Positions 31,801 through 43,200 of a stretch of 64,000 nt of DNA are shown here, piece by piece. Below the pieces are notes generated by a model, which saw only the letters and a list, made by a program, of their open reading frames with translations, was not told the DNA's origin and did no database searches. Source of the stretch: Lepidostoma basale (Eukaryota > Arthropoda > Insecta > Trichoptera > Lepidostomatidae); NCBI GenBank assembly GCA_022606425.2, contig JAHDVF020000751.1:72501-136500 (forward strand), read 5' to 3'. Position numbers and translations under genes: made by a program. The first letter of the stretch is position 1. Each line of letters opens with the position of its first letter.

Positions 31801-34033
31801 CTCTGAAATAGAGAATCCCTCAGATTGCTTGAAGCTTCAGTGTGACATTCAGAGCATAACCCAATGGAGTAAACGTAATAAATTATTCTTCAACGTCTCC
31901 AAGTGCTTTGTTATGTCATACACACGGGCATCGAAAACATTATACTTTCGCTATCTTATGGATGGGGTACAGCTTGAAAGAGCTTCTACATCCAGAGATC
32001 TCGGTGTTCTGTTCGATGCTCAATTATCGTTCAATCTTCACATAGTTGCTCTATGTAATAGTTCCATTAAAATGCTTGGATTTGTTTTTAGGAATGCCAA
32101 GATATTTTCGAACACACAGGTACTTAGGGTGTTGTATAATTCCCTGGTAAGAAGTCGGCTGGAATATAGTTCCGTTATTTGGTCACCGCCTGGGATCCGA
32201 TATTCTCTGATGGTGGAGCGAGTGCAGAAAAAATTTCTGCGCTTTCTTTACCTCAGGGAGCGCGGTTATTACCCGTGGCTCTTTCCGACTGAATTCTTGC
32301 TAGGTATGCTAAGCTACCAATCATTGGAGAGAAGGAGGAACATTCACTTGGGAGTTCACTTCTTTCAGCTGATTGGCGGCCGTATACAGAACTCGGATGT
32401 CCTGAGTGATGTAGGTCTATTTGTCCCTGATAATTACCTTCGTCAAAGACAGCACAGATTGTTTTATTTGCCACGCTGCAGAACCAACCTGCCAATGGTA
32501 ATGCCTGTGGGTAGGGCAATCTTATTGCTTAATCGGATCGCCTCGGAGGTCGACATATTTCGTGATAGTGTGAGTTGCCTCAGGGATGCAATATCAATGT
32601 TATGATTTTTTCTTACTCTTAAGCTTAATTTTTATTTTTTTTAATGCTTCTCTGTTTATAATGTAATTGCAAATGATTTGGAATTGTATGTCTGTAATGT
32701 TTGTGATTATTAGCAAAATAAATGAAATGAAAATGAATGAAAAAAATACGAAAATGAGTTAAGTATTCAGTTTGATAGAGAAAAATTATTAGAATCTGAG
32801 TGTACATTTGTTTGAAACGAATCCGCCATTAAAACATACATTTTCTAGCAGAATTTTGAGGCAGGCTGTGCTAAAACACAACTTCTCTCACAGCGCACAC
32901 TACCAGGAACACAACGACTCTGCTAGGAGACCCTTCCAAAGAATGAAGCCACAGCTCCACAGCCTTCCCTATTCCACATATTAAATAAATTTCCTTATTT
33001 CCCCATCCTGCATTTTGTCTCCTCCCTCCCTCTTGTGCCTCCTGCTGTGCATTATTTATGTATCAATTGGGTATTTTCTTTTGCTGTTGTATTGCTATGT
33101 GTGTACGGCGGGACATCGAGGGAGAGTAGCGTAGCTTAAATGTGGTCTGGGTTCTCCTTGGTTGCAAATATACATATATATATATAAGTGGCGATGAGGT
33201 TCGCAACCCATCACACCGCGTCTCCCGCGGGGCGAAAAGTGAAGGATGGAATGCCGCATTGATTAAAGTGTGGCAGTCCATTCTTTCTGCTTACCCTTTC
33301 GGGGAGACGGCGTGATGGTTAGTTAGTTAGTTAGTTATATATATATTTTTTTTAACGTAAGTCCCGCATGGACGGGGGACCGGCCTAGGGAGTGCACGAG
33401 TGAAGCTGAGGGAGCCCTCTATGGCTCAGCCATTTAAAAAAAAACTCACAATGCAATAGAATGAAAATAATTTTATAGCAAATTAAAACCAACCTTTCGT
33501 CCGCCCTTTGAGACAGTGTTGCCAAGCAACCGACACCCGAAAGAAACTTTAATCGCGTCATACACGCGGGTCCTCTCGTCTTTGGTCAGGTCGTGAACAT
33601 CATGCTCGTAAGTTCCGCTGCCTTTTGCCGCCAAAAGAGTACTCAGCTTGTCCCACACCTCCACGGGCAGCACTTCCGTGTCGAACTTCTTCCGCAGGGT
33701 GACTTCCTCGTCCTCGCAAGCCGGCAGCAGCCTAGGCTCCACCGGCGCCTCGAGATTAGTCAACTTCGCCACTTCCCCTTTCACGTTGATCTCGTTCACT
33801 TGGAAATCAGAGTATCTGGACTTGATCACGCCACTGAAACCTTGCAAGGCGCTGATGTAGTTCGTAATGCCGAGGTCTACTTCGCAGAGCCGACGTCCCG
33901 GACCGCTGGGGGCGACGCGCGGGCGAGGCGGGTAGGCCGGTTTGAAACCCGCGTCGCCCCAGGGACGACCTCTGGGGTTAAACCCGCGACCACCACCCCT
34001 GCGTCTACTGAACTGTCTCCCGCGGTTATTCAT
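25842..34033 (-). CDS. PUS7: PUS7-type (TruD family) pseudouridine synthase, four exons
   Basis: Converts uridine to pseudouridine in tRNAs and mRNAs. Minus-strand exons: 34,033-33,494 (aa 1-180), 28,688-28,497 (181-244), 27,736-26,993 (245-492), 26,570-25,842 (493-734); all phase 0, GT-AG. An Arg/Gly-rich N-terminus (RRRGGGRGF) precedes [20 protein letters not shown], the family's opening motif. Exon 2 ends in YCGTK and exon 3 begins DRRA: the GTKDRRA box holds the catalytic Asp, here residue 245. Other TruD blocks are [24 protein letters not shown] and [12 protein letters not shown]; exon 4 carries DVILPLPGY and [10 protein letters not shown] and an acidic, Lys-ending tail. Length 734 aa versus about 660 in human. 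The ATG at 34,033 is the first in the open frame. Intron 1 (4.8 kb) contains a LINE on the opposite strand; the reading frame of the gene itself is intact. Confidence 0.95.
26655..26800. mobile_element. FB-A half element in PUS7 intron 3
   Basis: Shows ACATTTGATAATGCTTTAGC, TTTGTGAAACATCTCATTCC, AATATAATAAAACTTCTGGA, then the asymmetric tail GGAATTTTACATCATTGTTC and AAGAAACAATAAA. Only one arm is present; the hammerhead-like motif is damaged (TTGTGAAACATCTC instead of GGGCGAAACATGTC). Confidence 0.7.
26900..26992. repeat. Local duplication at the PUS7 exon 3 donor
   Basis: AAAATTTGTTTTTTGAATG occurs twice (about 26,902 and 26,966), separated by TGTATAAATGTAAAA repeats. The second copy leads into the exon 3 splice donor (minus strand GTAAGT at 26,992). 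Confidence 0.6.
27861..28224. mobile_element. MITE in PUS7 intron 2, with an inner inverted repeat
   Basis: TCGTCACCTGAGAGTAAGAG plus GGTTCCAACT at the left is inverted at the right as AGTTGGAACC...TCGGGTGACGA, ~30-bp terminal repeats with two mismatches. A second inverted pair, GTTCCATCTGA / TCAGATGGAAC, lies inside (27,997 and 28,117). No transposase. Superfamily unknown. Confidence 0.75.
28335..28482 (+). mobile_element. L2-like LINE 3' end abutting PUS7 exon 2
   Basis: CCAATCGCGAATATCAGCTG, TTTAGATTTAAAACACGTCT and CTTGAGGTGATTACATCACA match the 3' end of the L2-like LINE at 54.36-54.48 kb and the piece at 43.8 kb. The match ends about 14 bp before the exon 2 boundary (28,497). Confidence 0.75.
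28852..29736 (+). CDS. LINE-J ORF1 protein, 294 aa
   Basis: Presumed nucleic-acid-binding gag-like protein of the retrotransposon. The first ~70 residues ([20 protein letters not shown]...) could form a short coiled coil. A Pro/Ser/Ala-rich low-complexity stretch follows, then a basic segment ([20 protein letters not shown]) and a C-terminal region with [20 protein letters not shown], which looks like an RRM-type or similar RNA-binding fold seen in insect LINE ORF1s. No CCHC knuckle is visible. It ends at TGA 29,734-29,736, followed by CTAG; the same frame then stays open into the endonuclease. ATG 28,852 is preferred over 28,825 by its AAA context. Confidence 0.7.
   Translation: MSDSVNMLCEIKSLHLKVDLINSAVAILLQKMSECVCGGRMNGLPSAEDPPSNQVASLLSVSAPPTAVTVSPTCPAPPVASVIAPGRTRAPAVVPVPAPRLYSTAAAVGQPRRMMTRSLTAGVLRGTGDISTTIVSAGSSKRKANSQRSSPETCPSEPNQDQPSETLESTETASTPATVAEDWKVAKGTRRGRVVRGKLRSDDVSVNKKMTFYHLYPLHKDTTADDLIKYLTSIVSTAAFKVFKIKSRGDYASFKLGIPSEIVGEVLKPCHWPRHSYVKEWDNRVVTPHLPKVK
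29737..32605 (+). pseudogene. LINE-J ORF2: endonuclease plus reverse transcriptase, frameshifted
   Basis: Frame 1 (29,737-30,009) gives [23 protein letters not shown] and GGG, the start of an APE-type endonuclease. After a frameshift near 30,005, the frame from 30,000 to 31,322 gives the rest of the endonuclease, including LLGDFN, then the linker and the start of the RT. After a second shift near 31,275, the frame to 32,605 carries [43 protein letters not shown] and LLFADDIK, the RT catalytic box. The end, ISML, is followed by the 3' UTR. No ATG occurs in frame between the ORF1 stop and the endonuclease. The breaks make this copy inactive but it is otherwise well preserved. Confidence 0.88.
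33185..33345. repeat. Fold-back pair of RTE tails, copy 1
   Basis: ACCCATCACACCGCGTCTCC (inverted tail of an RTE-1 relative) runs into GATGGAATGCCGCATTGATT, then GTGTGGCAGTCCATTCTTTC and the normal RTE-1 3' end GGGGAGACGGCGTGATGGTT with (TTAG)n. The whole forms a ~150-bp imperfect palindrome. The same junction, inverted, is at 56.31-56.47 kb. Confidence 0.75.
33346..33470. other. GC-richer insert next to PUS7 exon 1
   Basis: GTCCCGCATGGACGGGGGAC, CGGCCTAGGGAGTGCACGAG and GGGAGCCCTCTATGGCTCAG, bounded by T-run and A-run. Looks like a small retroposed sequence, but I do not recognise it. Confidence 0.35.
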
Positions 34034-34080
34034 CGAATTTTAAAGAAATTTAAAGAGAAAAATGATATTATAATAATTAA

Positions 34081-34530
34081 TTGAGGTTAACGCAAACAGG
34101 GCAGTTTTGACAACACGATGTTTATGACAATTCTTCAATTTTCTATGGTTTTTAATTGATCTATGGTAATCGATGTGTGCTTTAAAATATTGATATGTAT
34201 GCATTTACATCGTATTTTTTTATTTAGGAAATTACACAAAAATAAAAAAAATACATCAAAGGTTATTTATTTCGAGATCTATTAGAAAATCCAAATAGTT
34301 GTTGATGCGGGGAGGCGAAAAAATGAGGCTGGAAACAAAATCAAAATCATGTAGAGATAAAGATTAGGACACCCATCTCGATATCAATTTGCCCTGAAAT
34401 ATATTGATTTAATTTGATTCGTTCGGGTTGAGAAGCGGGGGGATGATTAAAACCCCAGATTATCGAAAGAAATTGCATTAATTGAGAACAATTTAAAAAC
34501 AAAACTATGATAATATAAATAGCTTATATA
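34081..34530. other. PUS7 upstream region
   Basis: AT-rich 5' flank of PUS7 (minus strand). No core promoter motif stands out and no other gene is seen. Confidence 0.45.
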
Positions 34531-35000
34531 ATGGGACAATCTTTCTTGCTATCGCTGGCCAACGACTTAATACTATCGCGAACTAAATTGCTGGGCTCAT
34601 GGCACCAGAACCGGGTCGGCCTGTATCAGGCTGCTGATGACATCGATATCTGCTGGATCTACCTTGTCAGGAAGACGACGCGAAGGATCCCTCAGGCGTC
34701 ATCGGCTCTCGTTTCCATCCCAGCGCCACGAGGAACGTACGAGGCGGATGATGGGAAAGCGTGGACGTAGAGATCGGCCTGGTCTCAGATGACTCTATCT
34801 CTGGCCTGGCACCAAGGCCGGTGGCCACTGTCCTTGTCGTGGCGAAGTCCTTTCTTCTCTCGCCGTCCAAATCGAATCCTGGGACGGCGGCACACGTGGC
34901 CTCGCCTCCAGGACCACTTCTCCACCCACGTTGCCGTAACTAACTGGCTGGTCTCCAAATTCAAGCGCCTCGCATACATTTTCAATTGCCATCGTAAAAG
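34531..35000. other. GC-richer segment of unknown origin
   Basis: Balanced base composition with overlapping 60-85 codon frames on both strands, none of which shows a known domain. It leads directly into the LINE-J-like fragment at 35.0 kb, so it may be the more decayed upstream part of that LINE. Confidence 0.35.
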
Positions 35001-35530
35001 AAAATTTATGCATCTTCAGAAAGAAGATTCAGAAGATTTCTGAGATATCTCTACACGAGGGAGTTTAGTAGCTATCCGTGGCTTTATTCCACTGCATTCC
35101 TCTTGGGAATACTGGGGACCAATAGTTTACAGATAAGGAAGAATGGGCGCGCACTTACCCATTTCTTCAGATTTACCAGGGGATTCTTTGAGAATTCCGT
35201 CATCTTGGAGGCTAATGTTCCGGATCATTATCTTCGATAGCGTCAGCACAGACTGTTTTATCTCCCAGCATGCAGAACCAACCTGCCTCTGGTGTTGCTG
35301 GGGGGGAGAGCAATCAAACTGCTGAACATGATCGCTTCGGAGATCAATGTCTTTCATATTCGTGAAAGTACATTCAGAAGACAAATATTCTTGACTTTGG
35401 AGAGTATCTTGTATTCCTAATGTCGAACCATTTCTCTTTTTTATATTTTACTTATTCTTAAAAGCTGCCTTAAACTATAGTTGTTGTTTATAATATCTTT
35501 TGAGAAAATAAACTGATTTGATTTGAAATA
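35000..35530 (+). mobile_element. LINE-J relative (LINE-J2), ORF2 C-terminal fragment
   Basis: Translating across one stop gives FRRFLRYLYTREFSSYPWLY, a stop-interrupted [16 protein letters not shown] and CRTNLPLVLLGGRAIKLLN, co-linear with the C-terminus of LINE-J ([36 protein letters not shown]). The tail GATTTGATTTGAAA marks the 3' end, as in the 48.4-48.9 kb copy. Confidence 0.8.
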
Positions 35531-36030
35531 ACTCTTCACCGTTGCCACTCGCATAAAATTTAAATACTTAACTATGACCAACCTATGGAGAATATATGGT
35601 TATATCATTCTAAATACCAAAACTCCAAAAGACTTTTTTAAGTAGATGTATGTTCATCAATTACGCTTTTTTGAATATTTGTATTTCCTCTTCAATCAAG
35701 TCTACGCCCAGAGTATGTTTAACCAGCGCCGTCTCGAAAATGACATAATAACGTCATAACATCAAGAGGGTATTGGTTTATCTAAGTTATTTATGGAAAT
35801 GATTGAATGTATGTCGCACCCCGATTGTGCAGTTTGATTATTTCAAGAGTAAGTGAAAAAAAATATTCAATGTTAATTTAAAAATATACATTTTCAAATA
35901 AGGTCATTTTATATTCATGTTGAAAGCTCTAGCTTTAAATAGTAAAGGATAGACCATAAGAAATTGTGTCATGTTTGAACAGGTAGCATACTGCTAATGT
36001 TTTAACATTTTGAATGTATAAAAATACTTG
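35531..36030. other. AT-rich spacer
   Basis: No coding or repeat signal recognised. Confidence 0.45.
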
Positions 36031-36245
36031 TAGACGAATACTGAATTTTACCCATTGCGGGTTATCATTTCAAGGATTAATTGTATCTCAATAGAGACGA
36101 AGATGTAAATTGGAAACAGAATATGATGGTCGAGGCGTTTACAGGACTTATGACCTGTCATTGGTTGTATTACATAAAGCGTGCGCTTAACCCAACCAAT
36201 GACAGGTCATAAGTCCTGTAAACGCCTCGACCACCATATTCTGCT
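36030..36245. mobile_element. MITE-L copy 2, short form
   Basis: TTTTACCCATTGCGGGTTAT, then TTGTATCTCAATAGAGACGA and ACTTATGACCTGTCATTGG, then TATTACATAAAGCGTGCGCT and the inverted arm CCAATGACAGGTCATAAGTC. Compared with the 16 kb copy it lacks ~250 bp in the middle and the outer end of the right arm. Confidence 0.85.
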
Positions 36246-36249
36246 AACG

Positions 36250-37270
36250 TTTTAAATATAACTACCATATCAACAATCTATTAACCATTTTGATATACAA
36301 GTTGGAAGAAGAGGATTTAAAATTATATTGTAGCAACTTCATAATTTGCTGTAATTATATGATAACCACATATGCTGATCTGGGCATAAATCGACACAGG
36401 AATACATCATACTTTTGATTTACCTAGGAATTTCTATCTTCTTTATCATCAATAATACATTTAATACACTCTTCCGCTAAAAAAAGCATAACAATTGACG
36501 GATCGATCAAGTTAAAAATACGTTTATTTTAAAACGCAAACAAAACGGCATTATCATTTTACAATAAAAACACTTCCTGGCGAATAGCGGACCAGCGATT
36601 GTAACTGATCATATCTAAATAGTCCAAATGTGGGCGCTCTCACAAGACCCACGTGTCCATATAATTTTTTTAATAAGTTTTGAACTATTGCCAACCAGGG
36701 ACGAAAAGCGTATATTTTTTATTTCATAATGTACCGGAAATAACAATTTTACATTTTCTTTCAAATTTAAATCAAAATGTACAATTTCAATTAATTATAA
36801 AACCAAATTAGGTACCATAATGATAAAAATAAAAGCATTCAATTCGGCAGTTTGCTAACCTGGAGAAAAATCCATCAAATCCGTCTCGGTCTGAAGTACG
36901 TCACTCACGTCAGATCGGCCGTGTTTGGCTTGTCAAAGGTGGACAGGAATTGGACGTCGTCCAAGACGCTCCTTTGTCTTTAAATCATATGTTATAACCG
37001 CTTCTTTGTGTCGATAGCTGGAAAAATATATCCAGACTACACGTGTGCAATGACTGATCGCTTTTCTGCCTGAGGTATTGTTCAATTCTGACAAATATCG
37101 TAGCACTCCTAGACGCGCTCCCGTCGGCAGTCTACCTTGTTTGGTGTACCATTATCTCGGTTTGTTTTGAAAATGTGCCTCGCACTGCGGATGTTTGTTT
37201 TGGTAGTGTAATATGCTCGTGTCTCGCCGCTGCGAAGATTTGTGAAACGCTTTGTTTGCGAGTATCCAAC
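36250..37270. promoter_or_regulatory. Upstream region of the F-box gene
   Basis: AT-rich until about 36.85 kb, then rising GC with CpG (GCTCCCGTCGGCAGTCTACC) up to the ATG at 37,271. A promoter is expected here by position; I see no TATA box or other decisive motif. Confidence 0.4.
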
Positions 37271-40200
37271 ATGGGGGATTCTAACGACGATTTGTTGCAC
37301 AACACGAAGAGGAAACTGGAGGAAGAGTGCGAAACAAGTGAAGGTATTTTATGAATTCAATTGTTTTATCACAATTTAAATTGCAGGTTATTGCGTCGTA
37401 CATTTCGGTAAATTTGTTATTGCAGGTGGAATTGTGAAGAAGCCCAAAGCTGGTGAGATCACCCTAGACCCTCCCGGACTGCTCGACCTATCCGATGATG
37501 TATTGCTCTGTCTGCTCAGGCACTGCCAGCCGCATCATATCAGGGCCCTGAGTTTGTGAGTGAACAAATATATTCTTAATTCAAATAACGATTTTTGATT
37601 CTCTACATCAGCATGATTGTCTATCTTCCATATTGTAGCTATGGTAATCCTTGAATCGTGTACCTCGAACCTTATCCTGGGTTAAGATTACGTGTATTAT
37701 ATATTTAAATGAAGCTATGATTAAAAAAAAAGTTGGTTTAAAATAATACATATTTTTTTAAATAAAATTAAATCATCAGCCATCCGCTATCATCATGAAG
37801 GATGGTTAGTTAATATTTATTATAATATATGTAATATTTTCTGTTAAGAATGCTCGCCGTTTTCTAAAGAAGAAAGCATACATTTTCAAATAAAATTAAT
37901 TTCTGTACGATAAATAGTGCATCTCGCTTGTACCCCCGCGCAAACAAGCAAGAAAGAAACAAATAGTACATATCCGATTGACTATCCAAATTATGTATCT
38001 TTCACTCATGCGCAATGAAGTATTTTTAAAATGTATTAATGGTTAATTCTGTTATTTATTGTCTTCTTCTTCCTTGTTGTAGAACAATGTCGTCTGTTCT
38101 CCAGAGTATTGCTCCTCCTGTGAGGTAGACTATGTAATCTCTCTTCTTCTTTTTGTCCAGTCACACCTCCATGGTGCATAGGGCCTCAAGGAACCTTCTC
38201 CACCCGACTCTATCATCATCCCAAATGAGGCCTGCTACTTTAACCTCGTCCTGTAGGGCTCTTCTCCAGGTGGCTCTAGGTCTGCCTCGCTTCCTCTTTC
38301 CCCCCATAAGGGACCAGTCTAGTTCGCCCTGAGCGATGTAGGCTGGGTTCCGTCTCAGAGTGTGACCGATCCACTGCCATTTGCGTCTAGCGACTTGTTC
38401 TCTAATTATCTTTTCGCCTACCATGGTCCAGAGAACGGCATTTGATACTGTTTGGGGCCAATAGATCTTGAATATTGAGCGGACACACCTATTTATAAAC
38501 ACCTGGAGTTTTCCAATAACGTCCGCGGTAGATTTTCAAGTCTCACATCCCTACAGCAGTACGCTTTTAACGCTACTGCTGAATATTTGGAGCATGAGCT
38601 TTCTCGAAATGATACTGGAACGCCATACAGGGCGAAGCATAACAAAAGCTCCCCTTGCCTTGTTGAGTCTGCTGGCTACATCTTCCAATCAGACTATGTA
38701 ATTGTTAATAGTTATTTATTATAATATCATGAAAATCAGTTACGATTTTTTTTTTCAAATAGTCGCATAGAATGTGCTTCTGTTTTATTTTAGCTGCTGC
38801 CGTCGCTTCAGTTTGCTGTGCCGCGACCGCTCGCTGTGGCGCCGCCTGGATCTCCGCGCTCGGCGTCTCGGCGCCCGGGCTCTCGCCAACTATGTCCGCG
38901 CCATGCCCCCGCGCACCACGCTCGCCCTCTGCATCCGCGGCCTGGTCGGGCGCAGCGACAACATCCAGTCGGACTCGAGCTACGTCGTCTCCAGCGATGG
39001 TGCTTCCTACTGCGACATCACGGTCAACCACCACATTGTCTTTGCCAACGCGACGGCTCCAAACAACCAGGCCTGCCCGCAGAGGTCTGCGAGCGAGGGA
39101 GACTTACCTGCTGGACGGTTCGGGTATCCTATAGACAAGGATGCCAAGAATGCAGCCAATGAGAGCATTAAAAGAGCTAGTGAAAACCCAGGACCGGTTG
39201 CAGGTGAACATTAATTATTTTACTAGCTGCAATCTGTGAAATTATTATTATTTGTTGAATTGCTCATTACAGTGCAAGCCAAATCGATGTAAAGGGTATA
39301 GCTATCATATTGATTCTCGTGACAAGTAATAGGTAACTAATCTATCGCCATTTTATTGTCATGTGCATTCTTTACCAGACCAAAGACAGTGTGACAATCA
39401 CACTGCCATCGCCGGGAATCGATCCCGGGACCTTCAAGGTGACAGTCAAAGCACTTACCACTCGGTCACGAAGGTCGCCATTTCAAAGAAGTAAAGATTT
39501 TCTACCCATTCCGACTTCGAATGTGTCCGCCTTTTACTATTCGATTAATTTGGTTATGCCATACTTTTCTTGGTCTTCCACGGCTTCTCTTTCCACTTAC
39601 TTTGCTTGTATACAACATTTTAACCATTCTTCTCTCGTCCATTCGTTCCATATGTCCAAACCATCTGGGGATCCTGTTTTGATTTTAGTTATGATGCAAT
39701 CATCTGCCTTACATTTCTTCCTTATTTCATCGTTCGTTATTCTATCATAATAAATTAATACAAATGAAAACGTCAGTTTTCTAGAAGTTTTATTATATTT
39801 TATGGGAGTGACATGTTTCGCCCTTCTAAGGCAGACATTTGATAATGCCTTAGAAGGGCGAAACATGTCATTCCCATAAAATATAATAAAACTTCTAGAA
39901 AACTGACGTTTTCATTCGTATTAATTATTTAATATAGAGTTTTACATCATTGTTCAAGAAACAATAAATGAAATTATTTTTAGTTTCTATATAATTAAAA
40001 AGCAATTACGGATGCGACTAATGTTCATGATGATGCTATGCAATTTTAATTGAATATACATTTTTAAAAGATTTTTTACAATTTTTTTTATATTTTCCTA
40101 TTTACAATGAACTTCTAGCATGAAATTTCAAATAACAATATTATTTTTTTATCCCGTTAACTGTATGTTTGATCAGGGCCGAGTCGTTCGCCGGGCGACT

Positions 40201-43200
40201 TCACATCGAAGGAGAGCGGCGGCAACTCCAGCCCGCGGCCGTTCTCGCCCTCGCCTCCGGCGCCCCCCGAGGGCCGTACGCCCGACCCCGACGGGGACAT
40301 GACCGTCACCAAGGAGACCATGCTCACCATCCGGCGCAAGTGCCCCGCGCTCAAGGAGCTGCGCCTGGAGTACTGCTACATCGACTGCGCTGTGGTCAGT
40401 TTTATATCTTCCTTTGCTAAGTTTATTGTCTCAGCAGACATTACAAACAATATTAAAGTTTAAGGCATCTATTGAATACAGGTAAAATGTGCCTATATAT
40501 CCAATACTAGCGGACCCGTCAAACATTGTCCTGCCCAAACGTTGGTTTGCCTGCTATTAGTTATTTGAAGTAGGGATGGGCAAAATGAATCACTTAAGGG
40601 ATCTGAGCTGAACGGTTCCGATCAGCAAAGTGAGCCGACTCTTTTTAATAATTCACGGTTCACCATTTTGAGTTGTTCGCAAAAATGAATTTCTGAAACA
40701 AGCTAAAAAAAAAAACGGTTGTCGCTTTACGAACGACTCAAAATGGTGAACCGTGAAATATTAAAAAGAGTCGGCTCACTTTGCTGATCAGAACCATTCA
40801 GTTCAGATCCCTTAATGAGCTCGCAAAAGAGTCGACTCTTTTGCGATAATTTACGATTCACCCAGTGGATCATTGAGCTACTGCTCTTTTTTTATGAATC
40901 ATCGCTCACTCGCTCACCAAAGTGAGTCGACTCTTTGAGTTAACTCGTGAGCGGATCGTACATCCCCAATTAGAAGAGAAAATAAGGAAAAAGAACGAAC
41001 AAAATGGTGACTAAAGGCATGAGAGTATGCGCATGGAGACGTGCGTTCCGAGGACGTGTCTGAGCCCTGTGTTCGCATTACGGATGGACTACTGCCTATA
41101 TCATAATGCAGATTTATCAATGTGCAAGTTCTTGTCCATCTGAGGCGTTTGATTGTGGCACATGTATACTAACATTTTGATGGTTATTCACAGATACATC
41201 CGAGCGTGTTCCCCCCGACGCTGGAGAAGCTGTCTCTTCGCGGATGCGTGTGTCGCAACGTGCCCTTCAGCCGATCCTACCTGTTCCGCATCCAGGACTT
41301 CTGCCCACTGCTGCAGGAGCTGGACCTGAGCCGCTGCGGCTGGCTGGCCTCGCACTCGCTGCTGGTGCTCAGCAAGATGCCGCACCTGCGCCGCCTCTCG
41401 CTGCGCTCATGCTGGGGTCTCGGGGAGTGTGTGGCCTACGCCAGCCTCTCCGCCCGCTATGGCTTCAAAAGCCTCGAAGTATGAAACCACGCTTACTTGC
41501 TTACTTCCTATGGCCATACAACTATTGAAGAATTAATACAAATAAAAAAGTCTGTTTTCTAGAAGTTTATAATGTCATTCTCTAGGGCGCATCACATTAC
41601 ATATTATTATTATTATTATTTTGTTGAAAAAACTCCTTACATCATTACAGCGTGAGCCAAATCGATGTAAAGGGTGAAAAAAAAATAATATCAAAGGAAA
41701 TATACATAGAACCTTATGAATAGGAATATGCCAGTTATTTACTTGCTGCCCTTATCGTAAAGGTATTCACGAATTCGCCATAATTGCATCCAAAGAGGTC
41801 TATCTCTTTTAAAAGACGAATCCTTTTCAATACAGGAGAACTTCGAAGAGCCTCTGTGCGGCAATTTGGGGCTTAAAATAATATATGCCCCCTTGCTCTG
41901 CTATAACTGGGGAACGTATAGATTTAGTTCTCTCAGTATTCCTGGATTGTAAATACCTCCGGATAATAGTTTAAAAAAATGCTTACCTATAAAGATCATT
42001 CGATTATCATCGATATTCCATTAGTAATGAAAGCCTCAAACGTGTATCTATTGTCAGAGATAATTTACTAAAGTCGATTGACATTTCGTGCTCAGATCGA
42101 GAAGGTATGTGACATTTCGTTGAAGATGCTGGTAACCACGTTCTACTGTCTTTCTTTTGATTGCTTCAAGTTGCCTTCTTTTTTTATTTGAATTTTTAAT
42201 TTTAGATCTGCTTCGAAGTTGACTCCATGAAGTTTTATGGATTTATTAGGGATGATGTCAATGCCTAATGTTGATATCGTAGCATGATCGACTAAATTTT
42301 GGGGCTTCATTAAATGACACACTATATGGCAAATTTCTTGATATCCGTATGGTTTCTACAGGTCTTGGACATCCGCGGCACTCCGATGGGCGACTCCGAG
42401 GTGTCAGCTTTCAGCATGATCTCCAGCTTGCGCGAGCTATACCTGCAGGCGCAGAGGGGAGTCGCAGCCGAATCAGAAAACCCTCCGTCCGTCAACATCT
42501 CCGATGATGAGGTACCCCTGGAAAACCCCAGCGACTGCGGACAGCCCCACGCCTGGGAAGCAGAGGTAATCACAGACCCACGGCCACCTTTACTCCACAT
42601 ATAAATATTCAAGTATTGAGATTTACGACTGACTTCATTTGCAGTAAAAAATAATTGGTTTCAAACTGCGTTTTCACAGTTCAGACAGATTATTCCCATT
42701 CATTATAATCTTCTTTTTTTTTATACAACAGGTCTTTTGAACCCAATTGCTGTATATAATTTATTTTTAGCTATTATATATTGATTCTCTTGTAGTAGGT
42801 AGCTAATCTATCACCATTTTATTGTCACGTGAATTTTACACTAGACCAAAGACAGCGTGACAATCACACTGCCATCGCAGCGAATCAATCGCAGGACAGT
42901 CATAGCTCTGTCACTCTGGTTGTCTTCAAATAGATCTGACGATCTGTGACACAAATCATGTCTCCTGTGCTGATGAAATCTAACTGTCTCACAATCTCTT
43001 AGGTGGTGTTTCAGGGGAAATTTCATAAGCGGCTGTATATGCGAGTCTGTCACTATCCATTCTGGCTACATGGTCCCTCCAGTATCTACTTCTGGATCTA
43101 CTCCGCCAAACGATATCCTCTATTTTGCAAATTTTTCTTATGTCTGCGTTACAGAGAGTTTTTCCAGTAATGGTTCTTAGGACCTTCATATTGGATGTTC

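Larger units (their letters stand above)
28820..32745 (+). mobile_element. LINE-J, nearly full-length non-LTR retrotransposon
   Basis: Jockey/CR1-type element in PUS7 intron 1, opposite to the gene. ORF1 (28,852-29,736) is followed in the same frame by ORF2's endonuclease start. ORF2 is broken by two single-base frameshifts, near 30,005 and near 31,275. The 3' end is AT-rich with a short AAATGAAATGAAAATGAATG tail. No target duplication was found. About 3.9 kb; the 5' end is placed loosely. Confidence 0.85.

Noticed and set aside
39361..39482. tRNA-like sequence with A and B boxes
   Set aside because: Part of SINE-S; several truncated copies with the same body exist and the acceptor stem does not pair, so it is not a tRNA gene.
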